A DNA stretch of 64,000 nt from Henricia sp. BOLD:AAB3569 (lineage: Eukaryota; Echinodermata; Asteroidea; Spinulosida; Echinasteridae), in contig JBBELK010001420.1 in NCBI GenBank assembly GCA_037783545.1, positions 50,847-114,846 of the forward strand. The letters are read 5' to 3'. Shown here one piece after another: positions 62,501 to 64,000 of this stretch; position 1 is the first letter of the stretch; the number at the start of each line of letters is the position of its first letter. The notes beneath the pieces are model-generated. The model searched no databases. It was given only the letters and a program-made list of their open reading frames with translations, and was not told where the DNA came from. Both the position numbers and the translations under genes were made by a program.

Positions 62501-63050
62501 TTTCTCTCTTGTTGCAAAATAATTTTCCTTGAATTTTATATCATTGGAAAGCCCTGTTATTCCTCTTTACGATGATGTGTCATTTGTTATGATTAAGCAA
62601 TTGGGGGATGTGCAGCACAGCTGAATACGGGGGCGGGTGTAAAGTGAAATGTCACAAAATGCATTGCTATTGTCAAAAAGTGCATTGACCCATTCCCATC
62701 CTCCAAGCAAAAGGGGAATGCACTGCATGACAATAGCAGTGAATTTTGTGACATTTCACTTTCCACCCACCCCTGTATTCCGCTATACTGCACATCCCCA
62801 ATTGATTAATCATAACAAATGACACATCACTGTAAAGATAAATAACAGGGCTTTCCAATGATACCAAATGCAAGGGAAATGATTTAGTAACAAGAGAGAA
62901 ATCGTCAGTCAAACTTGACTTTCCGAACTTGTTTTGAGGAGTTTATACTTGAAACAGCGAGTCCGAGAGCTTACATGTGAGCTGTAAGATTTTCTGCCTC
63001 ATAGACTGCAGTGCTTTCTTGGATCTTTCCTCTCTTTCATCCTTCTCAGT
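20502..63050 (-). CDS. TPR: Nucleoprotein TPR, C-terminal part (18 exons; 5' end outside window)
   Basis: TPR forms the filaments of the nuclear basket on the nucleoplasmic side of the nuclear pore. It has a long N-terminal coiled coil and an unstructured acidic C-terminal tail. I joined 18 minus-strand exons with AG acceptors, GT donors and matching phases: 989 codons plus stop. Visible residues 1-130 are coiled coil. Then come PPPTANIKP and SVRPIAVTP, a basic segment (KRQR, EKRQRVTP), an acidic tract with VVIVVDSDD, VPSTPTLFVPRRTDGFAEAI, GGRSVPTTPLQ and an Arg-Gly-rich end. The order matches my recollection of vertebrate TPR. Exons run 62,975-63,050; 61,178-61,365; 59,983-60,054; 57,382-57,476; 56,075-56,307; 54,934-55,341; 52,398-52,549; 50,327-50,659; 49,298-49,429; 45,229-45,421; 41,575-41,762; 39,434-39,594; 37,742-37,839; 33,752-33,847; 30,648-30,888; 27,028-27,128; 23,882-24,031; 20,502-20,554. 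No poly(A) signal was recognised. Confidence 0.93.
20555..21015. other. TPR last intron, unassigned part
   Basis: No exon or repeat recognised apart from the MITE that begins at 21,016. Confidence 0.5.
21016..21540. mobile_element. MITE with GGGCCCTATT ends and many TTCCTAA motifs
   Basis: Starts GGGCCCTATTGCATAAAACT and ends AGTTTTATGAAATAGGGCCC (inverted). Both flanks are filled with TTCCTAA/TTAGGAA palindromic clusters (about 15 copies). Confidence 0.8.
21698..21729 (+). repeat. G-rich run
   Basis: Several runs of four or more G in about 32 nt, able in principle to form a G-quadruplex. On the TPR sense strand it reads as C-runs. Confidence 0.8.
21882..22179. mobile_element. MITE with ATAGACCTTTATCACGGTGCG ends
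   Basis: The left end ATAGACCTTTATCACGGTGC and the right end GCACCGTGATAAAGGTCTAT are inverted repeats of about 28 bp. The interior is GC-rich without coding features. Confidence 0.8.
22385..22565 (-). repeat. Repeat family E, inverted fragment
   Basis: Reverse-oriented homologue of the segment at 31,066-31,325, 32,815-33,062 and 34,440-34,690 (landmark AAAGCAGTGCAATGATTACA). Non-coding. Confidence 0.7.
22770..23230. mobile_element. MITE with GGGGCGGATTGCAATA ends
   Basis: GGGGCGGATTGCAATA and TATTGCAATCCGCCCC are inverted. Inner arms carry AGACCGGTCTT-type palindromes and TTAGCCGGCTAAG-like pairs. Confidence 0.8.
23391..23831. mobile_element. Probable MITE with GTTTACACT/GTGTAAAC motifs
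   Basis: Begins GCCCGTTTACACTCGATTC and ends CAATGTAAACACGG, with several internal GTAGTGTAAACGC copies. The terminal repeats are imperfect. It ends about 40-50 nt from TPR exon 17. Confidence 0.5.
23882..24031 (-). CDS. TPR: TPR exon 17, basic and Arg-Gly-rich
   Basis: Residues 923-972: GQGERPKPKRIVWQD, then Arg-Gly-rich FRSRGRFIQRSFPRG. It corresponds to the KPFRRVRLQ...RGRQF tail of vertebrate TPR. Acceptor TTTCTAAG. Two donors 12 nt apart, GTGGGC (exon start 23,882) and GTCAGT (23,870), give the same phase; the second adds four residues. Confidence 0.85.
24154..24519. mobile_element. MITE with CCCGTTCTCACTAGA ends
   Basis: CCCGTTCTCACTAGA and TCTAGTGAGAACAGGG are inverted. The interior has repeated ATTCGACAAAG and TTCGTTA motifs. 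Confidence 0.75.
24520..26506. other. TPR intron, mostly unassigned
   Basis: About 2 kb without a supported exon. At 25,555-25,830 there is a cluster of CAACGCTTACG, CAACGTTACC and CGAATGTTGCGAA-like motifs in both orientations, suggesting another foldback repeat; its ends are unclear. Confidence 0.45.
26507..26988. mobile_element. Palindromic MITE with ATAAACTCCTC ends (copy 1)
   Basis: ATAAACTCCTCAAAAAAAGT and its complement bound a 482-bp element whose arms stay complementary almost to the centre (for example TGACAATAGCA, GTGAAATGTCACAAAAT). The second copy is at 62,461-62,946. TA flanks hint at Tc1/mariner-type mobilisation. Confidence 0.85.
27028..27128 (-). CDS. TPR: TPR exon 16, acidic/Ser-rich
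   Basis: Residues 889-922 (GASQSQGEEPSVAVP...STSSEA); compare SEGISSEAG in vertebrate TPR. Acceptor TTTATAG, donor GTGAGA. Confidence 0.88.
27129..27888. other. TPR intron, no feature recognised
   Basis: Unassigned; at 27,538-27,570 a CCCACGAGCCCGAGTAGAATACGG motif resembles the hairpin at 28,618. Confidence 0.4.
27889..27932. repeat. Short (GAGGCCG) tandem repeat
   Basis: About five copies of a GGCCGGAG-type heptamer in tandem. Confidence 0.9.
27937..28362. mobile_element. MITE with TATAAGTCTGTTTTCAA ends (copy 1)
   Basis: The left end TATAAGTCTGTTTTCAA and the right end complement at 28,346-28,362 are inverted. The arms share CAAAACAAAAGAAATATCTTAAG and GTGTCCT...AGGACAC. The second copy is at 60,498-60,880. 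Confidence 0.85.
28618..28757. repeat. Hairpin of CCCACGAGCGCGAGTGG
   Basis: Two long arms, including GTGCGTTTGCGTCCCATATC and its complement, meet in a short loop near 28,685. The outer ATACGGCAT and GTTATCCCA motifs recur singly at 28,386 and 27,538. Confidence 0.8.
29081..29360. repeat. Hairpin element between two direct repeats
   Basis: A near-perfect hairpin (29,147-29,285; arms AGGCTGGATCCGAATTAGTG and TGGCTTTGGCTGTGGCT) sits between two direct copies of a 66-70 bp sequence (29,081-29,146 and 29,293-29,360; AATGTCACACTG...TTGCTTGAAGATA). Confidence 0.85.
29641..30483 (-). mobile_element. SINE interrupted by another element
   Basis: The left part has the ATTATTATT tail and CCAAGGATTCCTCAA, as in the 15,991 SINE. 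The right part has a B-box-like GGTTCGAATCCCG on the minus strand. The two halves are split by the element at 29,749-30,328. Confidence 0.65.
29749..30328. mobile_element. MITE with GGGCAATTCCG ends and TGAA duplication
   Basis: GGGCAATTCC and GGAATTGCCC are inverted; TGAA occurs directly on both sides. The interior repeats TAACGTCAGTCAC five times in variant form. It is inserted in a SINE. Confidence 0.75.
30648..30888 (-). CDS. TPR: TPR exon 15, Ser/Thr/Gln-rich
   Basis: Residues 809-888 (ATVLTSSPSRQTQESP...). Low complexity, as in the vertebrate counterpart. Acceptor ATTTTCAG, donor GTGAGT, phases consistent on both sides. Confidence 0.9.
31066..31325 (+). repeat. Repeat family E, copy
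   Basis: Homologous to 32,815-33,062 and 34,440-34,690. Landmarks are GATACCATATCGTCATATTT, AAAGCAGTGCAATGATTACA and TTTTGGGGAGGTATT. Non-coding. Confidence 0.8.
31326..32530. other. TPR intron, no gene
   Basis: A/T-rich sequence with a G-run at about 31,750-31,776 and several TTTCACGTGTAAC/GTTACACGTGAAAC palindromes (31,896-31,940, 32,277, 32,450) whose origin is unclear. Confidence 0.45.
32531..32681. mobile_element. MITE with AGCGGGCCTCCCACTGTGCG ends
   Basis: Inverted ends AGCGGGCCTCCCACTGTGCG and CGCACAGTGGGAAGCCCGCT, with TTA on each side. Inner arms are TTTTTGCCACGAA and TTCGTGGCAAAAA. A TTA duplication is typical of PIF/Harbinger. Confidence 0.85.
32815..33062 (+). repeat. Repeat family E, copy
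   Basis: See 31,066-31,325; the same landmarks in the same order and orientation. Confidence 0.8.
33279..33718. mobile_element. MITE with TAATGCATAGTTCCGAC ends (copy 1)
   Basis: TAATGCATAGTTCCGAC and its complement bound 440 bp. The second copy is 39,671-40,113. Both lie within 80 bp of a TPR exon (33,752 and 39,594). Confidence 0.85.
33752..33847 (-). CDS. TPR: TPR exon 14, SVPTTPLQ motif
   Basis: Residues 777-808, ending with GGRSVPTTPLQTHAP, a strongly conserved TPR motif. Acceptor CATGTCAG, donor GTAAAG. A MITE (33,279-33,718) sits only 33 nt inside the downstream intron. Confidence 0.95.
34440..34690 (+). repeat. Repeat family E, copy
   Basis: Third direct copy of the family (see 31,066-31,325). 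Confidence 0.8.
34706..36047. mobile_element. TTAA-flanked DNA transposon, 1.34 kb
   Basis: TTAA at 34,702-34,705 and 36,048-36,051 flanks inverted ends AGATGTTATGCCGTGGAGAG and CTCTCACGGCATAACACCT. Unlike the small MITEs it carries an 86-codon frame. No transposase motif was found, so it is probably non-autonomous. TTAA targeting fits Kolobok or piggyBac superfamilies. Confidence 0.8.
34898..35158 (+). CDS. Acidic 86-codon ORF inside the TTAA transposon, function unknown
   Basis: The frame runs from an ATG to a stop and ends in an Asp/Ser/Glu-rich stretch (DDSDEESSSEF) followed by VEPYQFEPELTKE. The YQFEP-type end recalls N-termini of some invertebrate proteins with P2X7-like tails, but this is only a recollection. 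Downstream, GC-rich sequence to 35,880 may hold further exons; none could be confirmed. It could be a captured host-gene fragment or part of the element's own gene. Confidence 0.35.
   Translation: MTLENQRIRDVILRTRPADGCFLLFHNVAFWNNMLTIDSSVDVFSDGDNDVFSCSSHSFHDDSDEESSSEFLTVEPYQFEPELTKE
36052..37741. other. TPR intron, no gene
   Basis: Unassigned. Direct CCAGGACTTTT-type repeats at 36,770-36,930 and a TACATGTGCGCATACG/ACATAGTATGTGTACA palindromic patch at 37,090-37,160 are visible. Confidence 0.4.
37742..37839 (-). CDS. TPR: TPR exon 13, QGRFHFG segment
   Basis: Residues 744-776 (NSPLLQGRFHFGVSDGEP...LAQLATQG), aligning with the SPQ..GVPRFRFG...LGQLASQGG part of vertebrate TPR. Acceptor ATTGAAG, donor GTAGGC. 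Confidence 0.9.
37974..38060. repeat. SINE-tail-like fragment
   Basis: A (TAA)n run followed by GTAATGCGCCGGTATCCATC, similar in design to the TATATAGCGCATTCC tail at 49,445-49,500. Confidence 0.4.
38099..38639. mobile_element. MITE family F (TTTAAAGGCCC ends), copy 1
   Basis: TTTAAAGGCCCTGTAGATGATC at one end and AATGATACACTGGGCTTTTAA at the other. Two further copies lie in tandem, in opposite orientation, at 56,344-57,362. Confidence 0.8.
38906..39357 (-). mobile_element. TTAA-flanked GGGCGAAATGG MITE (copy 2)
   Basis: Inverted relative to 17,711-18,175; TTAA on both sides; ends AGGCAGTATACATGATTGGTA and its complement. Located between TPR exons 13 and 12, 77 nt from exon 12. Confidence 0.85.
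39434..39594 (-). CDS. TPR: TPR exon 12, VPSTPT motif
   Basis: Residues 691-743, containing FEDFGDDRQ and VPSTPTLFVPRRTDGFAEAI, one of the best conserved parts of the TPR tail. Acceptor CCATTACAG, donor GTAAGA, phase 2 out. A MITE copy starts at 39,671, 76 nt upstream of the acceptor. Confidence 0.95.
39671..40113. mobile_element. MITE with AATGCATAGTTCCGAC ends (copy 2)
   Basis: The same family as 33,279-33,718, with the shared internal ATCAAGCCGAACCCGCCGAC segment. Confidence 0.85.
40114..41042. other. TPR intron, no feature recognised
   Basis: A/T-rich, with no exon or shared repeat seen. Confidence 0.5.
41043..41503. mobile_element. MITE with GGGGCGTGTTCAATAGCACAATAC ends
   Basis: GGGGCGTGTTCAATAGCACA and GTGCTGTTGAACACGCCTC are inverted; the arms continue through ATACGTACG and CGTATTTCGGTATT. 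It ends about 70 nt from TPR exon 11. Confidence 0.8.
41575..41762 (-). CDS. TPR: TPR exon 11, Gln/Pro/Glu-rich
   Basis: Residues 628-690 (EDEETEGPENEMEVGS..., ending ERVPFQ). Acceptor GGAAACAG is weak in pyrimidines but gives the right phase. Donor GTAAGG. It corresponds to the variable stretch ahead of the VPSTPT motif. Confidence 0.82.
41904..42328. mobile_element. Harbinger-like MITE dense in GCAACT/AGTTGC (copy 1)
   Basis: TTA at 41,901-41,903 and 42,329-42,331 flanks AGCCTACCGTACATCGAC and GTCGATGTACGCTATAGGCT. The interior holds dozens of CAACT/AGTTG pentamers, often as GCAACTGATCAGTTGC. It sits in a fragment of the family seen at 24,061-24,125, which gives the empty site. Confidence 0.85.
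42329..45228. other. TPR intron, no gene
   Basis: At 42,590-43,030 GC-rich sequence with GGGTGCGTTCGGGCGTAC and opposing motifs suggests a decayed foldback. At 43,490-43,700 there is GC-rich sequence without a recognisable frame. At 43,814-43,838 an A-run meets a T-run. At 44,870-45,065 a reverse fragment of TGACGTCA family A contains two octamers. Confidence 0.5.
45229..45421 (-). CDS. TPR: TPR exon 10, Asp-rich
   Basis: Residues 564-627: DDDEGEDGDDDD and SMDDDDDPAADED, then MEDDDDVVEIS. Acceptor TTTATCAG (phase 0), donor GTGGGT after one nucleotide. It is the core of the acidic tail. Confidence 0.9.
45489..46000. mobile_element. Harbinger-like MITE dense in GCAACT/AGTTGC (copy 2)
   Basis: TAA at 45,486-45,488 and 46,001-46,003 flanks ends AGCCTAGCGTACATCGAC and GTCGATGTACGCTAGTCT. 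The same family as 41,904-42,328 in the same orientation, somewhat longer. It begins 68 nt upstream of the TPR exon 10 acceptor. Confidence 0.85.
46219..49297 (-). repeat. 75-bp minisatellite derived from TPR exon 9/intron junction
   Basis: About 41 head-to-tail copies of a 75-bp unit, with variants such as CATACCC, CATACTC and CATACAC and occasional 1-bp changes. On the TPR strand each unit reads GATGAGGGGTTTGCTGGGGA, then GTATCCAGTGGGATA, then TATGGGGTAGGTAGAC. That is the exon 9 end, its donor GTAGGT and about 30 nt of intron. Because 75 is divisible by 3, the other strand shows long but meaningless 25-residue-repeat frames. The unit has an in-frame TAG where exon 9 has extra bases. Confidence 0.95.
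49298..49429 (-). CDS. TPR: TPR exon 9, acidic; source of the minisatellite unit
   Basis: Residues 520-563, 44 codons (EDLPEDEQSQDDEVV...EGEIDYG). The donor GGG|GTAGGT gives phase 0, as exon 10 needs; the neighbouring GTAGAC does not. The last 53 nt and the following intron bases are homologous to every unit of the 75-bp array at 46,219-49,297. A SINE tail ends about 18 nt upstream of the acceptor. Confidence 0.88.
49447..49813 (-). mobile_element. Full-length tRNA-derived SINE
   Basis: On the minus strand the head (49,813 to about 49,725) resembles a tRNA with a long variable arm. TGGCCGAGCGGTTTAGG is the A box and GGTTCGATCCC the B box. The body with GGCACTTAAACACACTTGC and GTTGGTCCAGTGTGTTG follows, then a tail TATATAAGAACTTGC(TATTAT)n ending about 18 nt before the TPR exon 9 acceptor. 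Transcription by RNA polymerase III is expected from family knowledge. Confidence 0.8.
49814..50326. other. TPR intron between exons 8 and 9, remainder
   Basis: A second partial SINE fragment lies at about 50,200-50,290 (TTAAGTGCCTTGCTCAAGG). Otherwise nothing recognised. Confidence 0.5.
50327..50659 (-). CDS. TPR: TPR exon 8, acidic with VVIVVDSDD
   Basis: Residues 409-519. Pro/Ser/Glu-rich sequence ends in a run of aspartates and VVIVVDSDD, comparable to the VIVIDSDDEEE stretch of vertebrate TPR and similar to a SUMO-interacting core (inference). The acceptor is a CAGCAG tandem, so one Gln may be optional. Donor GTAAGT. Confidence 0.92.
50660..51438. other. TPR intron, no gene
   Basis: At 50,940-51,060 opposed CTGGTC/GACCAG motifs; at 51,045-51,190 a run of AAACATTTCCTGA-like direct repeats. 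No coding content. Confidence 0.45.
51439..52256. mobile_element. TIR element GGGAGGTTTAG with nested Tc1-like element
   Basis: Outer inverted ends are GGGAGGTTTAG and CTAAACCTCCC. Inside, CTACCCATCAAAACTATGG (51,621) and AAGTTTTGATGGGTAG (ending 52,177) bound a Tc1-like element with transposase remains. The outer element is therefore the older insertion. Confidence 0.75.
51767..51913 (+). pseudogene. Tc1/mariner transposase C-terminal remnant
   Basis: A 49-codon frame reads EWPAQSPNLNPIELL, the signature around the last catalytic acidic residue of Tc1-like DDE transposases, followed by TSEENLWSL and then a stop. The upstream part of the enzyme is missing or frameshifted. It lies inside matching inverted repeats (51,621-52,177), so this is an internally deleted copy. 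Confidence 0.75.
52398..52549 (-). CDS. TPR: TPR exon 7, basic clusters (likely nuclear localisation)
   Basis: Residues 358-408. Two basic clusters, SNKRQRDES and AEKRQRVTP, flank an acidic/Thr stretch. This matches the KRTREEE...KKLKSVTP region of vertebrate TPR, which contributes to nuclear import. The import role is inferred. Acceptor TTGTCAG, donor GTATGC. Confidence 0.88.
52727..53206 (-). mobile_element. TTAA-flanked GGGCGAAATGG MITE (copy 3)
   Basis: TTAA on both sides, ends AGGCAGTATACATCATTGGTA and ACCAATCATGTATACTATCT. Same orientation as copy 2. It holds about eight GGGCGAAA/GTGG-type boxes. Confidence 0.85.
53466..53600. repeat. Minisatellite of GACTCGAGACTCGGACTCG
   Basis: Several degenerate tandem copies of a GACTCGGACTCG/GACTCGAGACTC unit. 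A similar CTGGACTCTGGACTGAGTCC patch is at 23,231-23,275. Confidence 0.8.
53917..54369. mobile_element. Foldback transposon with 9-bp target duplication
   Basis: ACTTGGACC is directly repeated at 53,908-53,916 and 54,370-54,378. Inside, TAGCCTTTGTTAAGGCCTC and GAGGCCTTAACAGAGGCTA start arms of more than 100 bp (GCTCGTCCCGTCCTCGTCGC and complement). A 9-bp duplication and long arms fit Mutator-like elements. Confidence 0.85.
54934..55341 (-). CDS. TPR: TPR exon 6, Pro/Glu-rich
   Basis: Residues 222-357: low-complexity Pro, Gln and Glu, with a repeated EPDEEP motif and EPEVQPEDEL. Acceptor TTACTACAG, donor GTAAGC. This is the largest coding exon in the window. Confidence 0.88.
55342..56074. 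other. TPR intron between exons 5 and 6 with SINE fragment
   Basis: A degenerate tRNA-type SINE on the minus strand (about 55,848-56,008: GGCGGAGCGGTCTAGTGG and GGGTTTGAATCCCGG boxes) lies just downstream of exon 5. Confidence 0.6.
56075..56307 (-). CDS. TPR: TPR exon 5, Ser/Thr/Pro-rich linker
   Basis: Residues 144-221, with EEPPPTANIKP, ASVRPIAVTPVTS and MATVMPQTQSEAS, which closely resemble the segment right after the rod in vertebrate TPR. Two AG acceptors 6 nt apart (56,307 or 56,313) keep the same frame. Donor GTGAGT. Confidence 0.93.
56344..56833. mobile_element. MITE family F, copy 2
   Basis: TTAAAGGTCCAGTGTATCATT at the left and GATCATCTACAGGGCCTTTAA at the right. It shares its right TTTAA with the next copy. 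Confidence 0.85.
56834..57362. mobile_element. MITE family F, copy 3 (tandem with copy 2)
   Basis: AGGCCCAGTGTATCATTTGC to CATCTACAGAGCCTTTAA. With copy 2 it occupies nearly all of the intron between TPR exons 4 and 5. Confidence 0.85.
57382..57476 (-). CDS. TPR: TPR exon 4, end of coiled coil
   Basis: Residues 113-143: the last heptads (VQELERQVEEQQKQLQ), then a Pro-rich turn (HLAPQQPMGAERP). Donor GTGGGG was chosen because it gives phase 2, which the next exon needs; an earlier GTAAAG would break the frame. A MITE begins 19-20 nt inside the following intron. Confidence 0.85.
57552..57707. repeat. Foldback palindrome AATGAATGTTTATGAGTTC
   Basis: The arms pair AATGTTTATGAGTTCAATGG with its near-complement and ACAAATATTTTCAT with ATGAAAAATATTTGT around a centre near 57,628. 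Confidence 0.75.
57721..58300. mobile_element. Tc1-like deletion derivative with 34-bp perfect ends
   Basis: CTGAAACGCAAAAGAAACTT at the left and AAGTTTCTTTTGCGTTTCAG at the right extend to 34-bp inverted repeats, each next to TATATA. A short transposase-like start (58,010) remains inside. Confidence 0.85.
58010..58105 (+). pseudogene. Transposase N-terminus remnant in the Tc1-like element
   Basis: Thirty-one codons opening MPRLSGDQRLVGSM and then a stop. The MPRLS-x-DQR start resembles the first residues of Tc1-like transposases, ahead of the helix-turn-helix. The rest of the enzyme has been deleted. Confidence 0.4.
58587..59010 (+). mobile_element. TTAA-type GGGCGAAATGG MITE (copy 4)
   Basis: Same orientation as copy 1. 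The right end CTGCCT is followed by TTAA; the left flank lacks TTAA. The box region is shorter than in the other copies. An isolated end of this family (AGGCAGTATACATGATTGG) also occurs at 61,489. Confidence 0.75.
59238..59729. mobile_element. Harbinger-like MITE with GGGCGGGTTCCCACTGCAC ends
   Basis: TTA at 59,235-59,237 and 59,730-59,732; ends GGGCGGGTTCCCACTGCACT and AGTGCAGTGGGAACCCTCCC. The terminal CCCACTG core is shared with the 32,531 element. Confidence 0.85.
59983..60054 (-). CDS. TPR: TPR exon 3, Gln-rich coiled coil
   Basis: Residues 89-112: 24 whole codons with a QKQQQQQ run, ending in QAR. Acceptor TTTGTACAG, donor GTAAGG, both phase 0. Confidence 0.88.
60498..60880. mobile_element. 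MITE with TATAAGTCTGTTTTCAA ends (copy 2)
   Basis: Homologous throughout to 27,937-28,362, with a short central deletion near 60,740 and a decayed right end. Confidence 0.8.
60881..61177. other. TPR intron remainder, nothing recognised
   Basis: Short unique stretch leading to the donor side of exon 2. Confidence 0.5.
61178..61365 (-). CDS. TPR: TPR exon 2, coiled coil
   Basis: Residues 26-88, an uninterrupted coiled coil (for example LEEKVEQLEKDLKQSKEKQ). Acceptor CCCCCCAG; donor GTCAGC. The split serine codon joins exon 1 in frame. Confidence 0.9.
61516..62107. mobile_element. Relative of the 59,238 MITE, opposite orientation
   Basis: Shares CAAAGAATACATCCAC, GCATCCGTCCGTC and a right end AGTGCAGTGTAAACCAACCCT with 59,238-59,729. 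Its left terminus is lost against a stray TTAA-family end at 61,489. Confidence 0.55.
62461..62946. mobile_element. Palindromic MITE with TAAACTCCT ends (copy 2)
   Basis: Nearly identical to 26,507-26,988 over 480 bp, including the GGGGGATGTGCAGCACAGCTG segment. It lies 28 nt downstream of the TPR exon 1 donor. Confidence 0.85.
62975..63050 (-). CDS. TPR: TPR exon 1 of window, coiled coil
   Basis: Visible residues 1-25 (TEKDEREERSKKAL...), highly charged heptad-type sequence of the rod domain. Acceptor CAACAG precedes it; donor GTAAGC follows after one nucleotide of the next codon. Upstream exons are outside the window. Confidence 0.85.
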
Positions 63051-63115
63051 CTGTTGATGTCAATGGAAACAACCATATGATGGGTTAGTTTAGCCACATG
63101 TTGTGCAAATTTGCC

Positions 63116-63969
63116 TAGCCTTGTCCAAGGGCTGTGAAATTTTGTGAATCCGTGAAGAATTTGCCTTTATGCTATGCAGCGAAAGTGCGCCACCGCGCGG
63201 TGAATTGTAGCCAACTGCAAAATAGTCTGTTTACCGAAATATCTTGGTCTGAATCCTGACTTCTCGGGCGAGGCTGTATCACAGCCTTGTTCTTTATGTA
63301 CTTGATGTGTTTTATGGGCGGGGACTCTTTATGCTAAAAGCTCATTGGTTAACGGTTGTTTTGACAGAACAATACGGTGCCGTTTGAAAAATAGCAGATT
63401 TTTCGTACGTAGCCTATACCCAGTTGGTAAGTTCACAAATACGTCATACCTTTACAGAAAATATGTGAGGGATATCTTCTGGTCTTCGTGAAAGTCATCA
63501 ATTTGCAGGCTGCATAATTCAAACTACCGTTGATTTCCTCAGTTGTAACACTATGTGTGATGTCGCCATAATTACATCAGACAGGCTTGCATACTGTACA
63601 CTGCACATGTACGACGTACAAACGTTTATGCTTGCAAACCGGTCACGTACGCACCATTTGACCCGAGTAGTGAGCTCTGATTGGATGTTATGTAAGAAAT
63701 GAATATTTATAAGCACTCGGGTTTCGCATAAGTAATTGCGTCGGATTTCCAACGCAGATATAAAGAAACACATAACAAATCGAATACAGAAACAACAAGG
63801 CTATGATACAGCCTCGCGCGTGAAGTCAGGATTCAGACCAAGATATTTCGGTAACCAGACTATTTTGCAGTTAGCTACAATTCACCGCGCGATGGCGCAC
63901 TTTCGCTGCATAGCATACATGCAAATTCTTCACGGATTCACACAATTTCATAGCCCTTGGACAAGGCTA
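63116..63969. mobile_element. Element with long (about 170-bp) inverted repeats
   Basis: TAGCCTTGTCCAAGGGCTGT at the left; the complement ends at 63,969. The arms stay similar for about 170 bp through CCGAAATATCTTGGTCTGAA and GGCTGTATCACAGCC. It lies in the intron upstream of the first visible TPR exon. Confidence 0.8.
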
Positions 63970-64000
63970 TGCATTGCCTAGATGATAGTGAGAGCTGCAT

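Overview
The window is animal genomic DNA: a split gene with GT-AG introns, tRNA-derived SINEs, dense DNA-transposon debris and no bacterial-style operons. The repeat types (DIRS-order element, many TTAA- and TTA-flanked MITEs, SINEs with tRNA-like promoters) and the abundance of short ACATGTA tracts suggest a marine invertebrate deuterostome, probably an echinoderm. That assignment is inference.

Positions 1-20,500 hold no host gene that I can support. A dead DIRS-order tyrosine-recombinase retrotransposon lies on the minus strand (about 451-3,940). It is followed by a truncated non-LTR reverse transcriptase on the plus strand (4,028-4,832). Next comes an 11-kb mosaic of non-coding repeats (4,833-15,990) with an extraordinary density of the octamer TGACGTCA and with Helitron-like 3' hairpins at four module ends. 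A stray DIRS-type Gag fragment, SINE pieces and several MITEs fill 15,990-20,500.

From 63,050 down to 20,502 the minus strand carries one gene. I assembled 18 exons whose splice phases agree throughout (2,970 nt: 989 codons plus stop). Together they encode the C-terminal part of nucleoprotein TPR, the nuclear-basket protein of the nuclear pore: the end of the coiled coil, a Ser/Thr/Pro-rich segment, a basic segment, an acidic tract, conserved SVPTTPLQ and VPSTPT motifs, and an Arg-Gly-rich tail. The 5' part of the gene lies beyond the right edge of the window.

The introns are packed with MITEs, SINEs and inverted repeats. The most striking structure is a roughly 3.1-kb, 75-bp-period minisatellite (about 46,219-49,297). 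Its unit is a copy of the 3' end of the adjacent acidic TPR exon plus its splice donor and about 30 nt of intron. The array therefore lays some 40 copies of a coding-exon/5' splice-site junction downstream of the real one. Another intron (56,308-57,381) is about 95% made of two tandem MITE copies.
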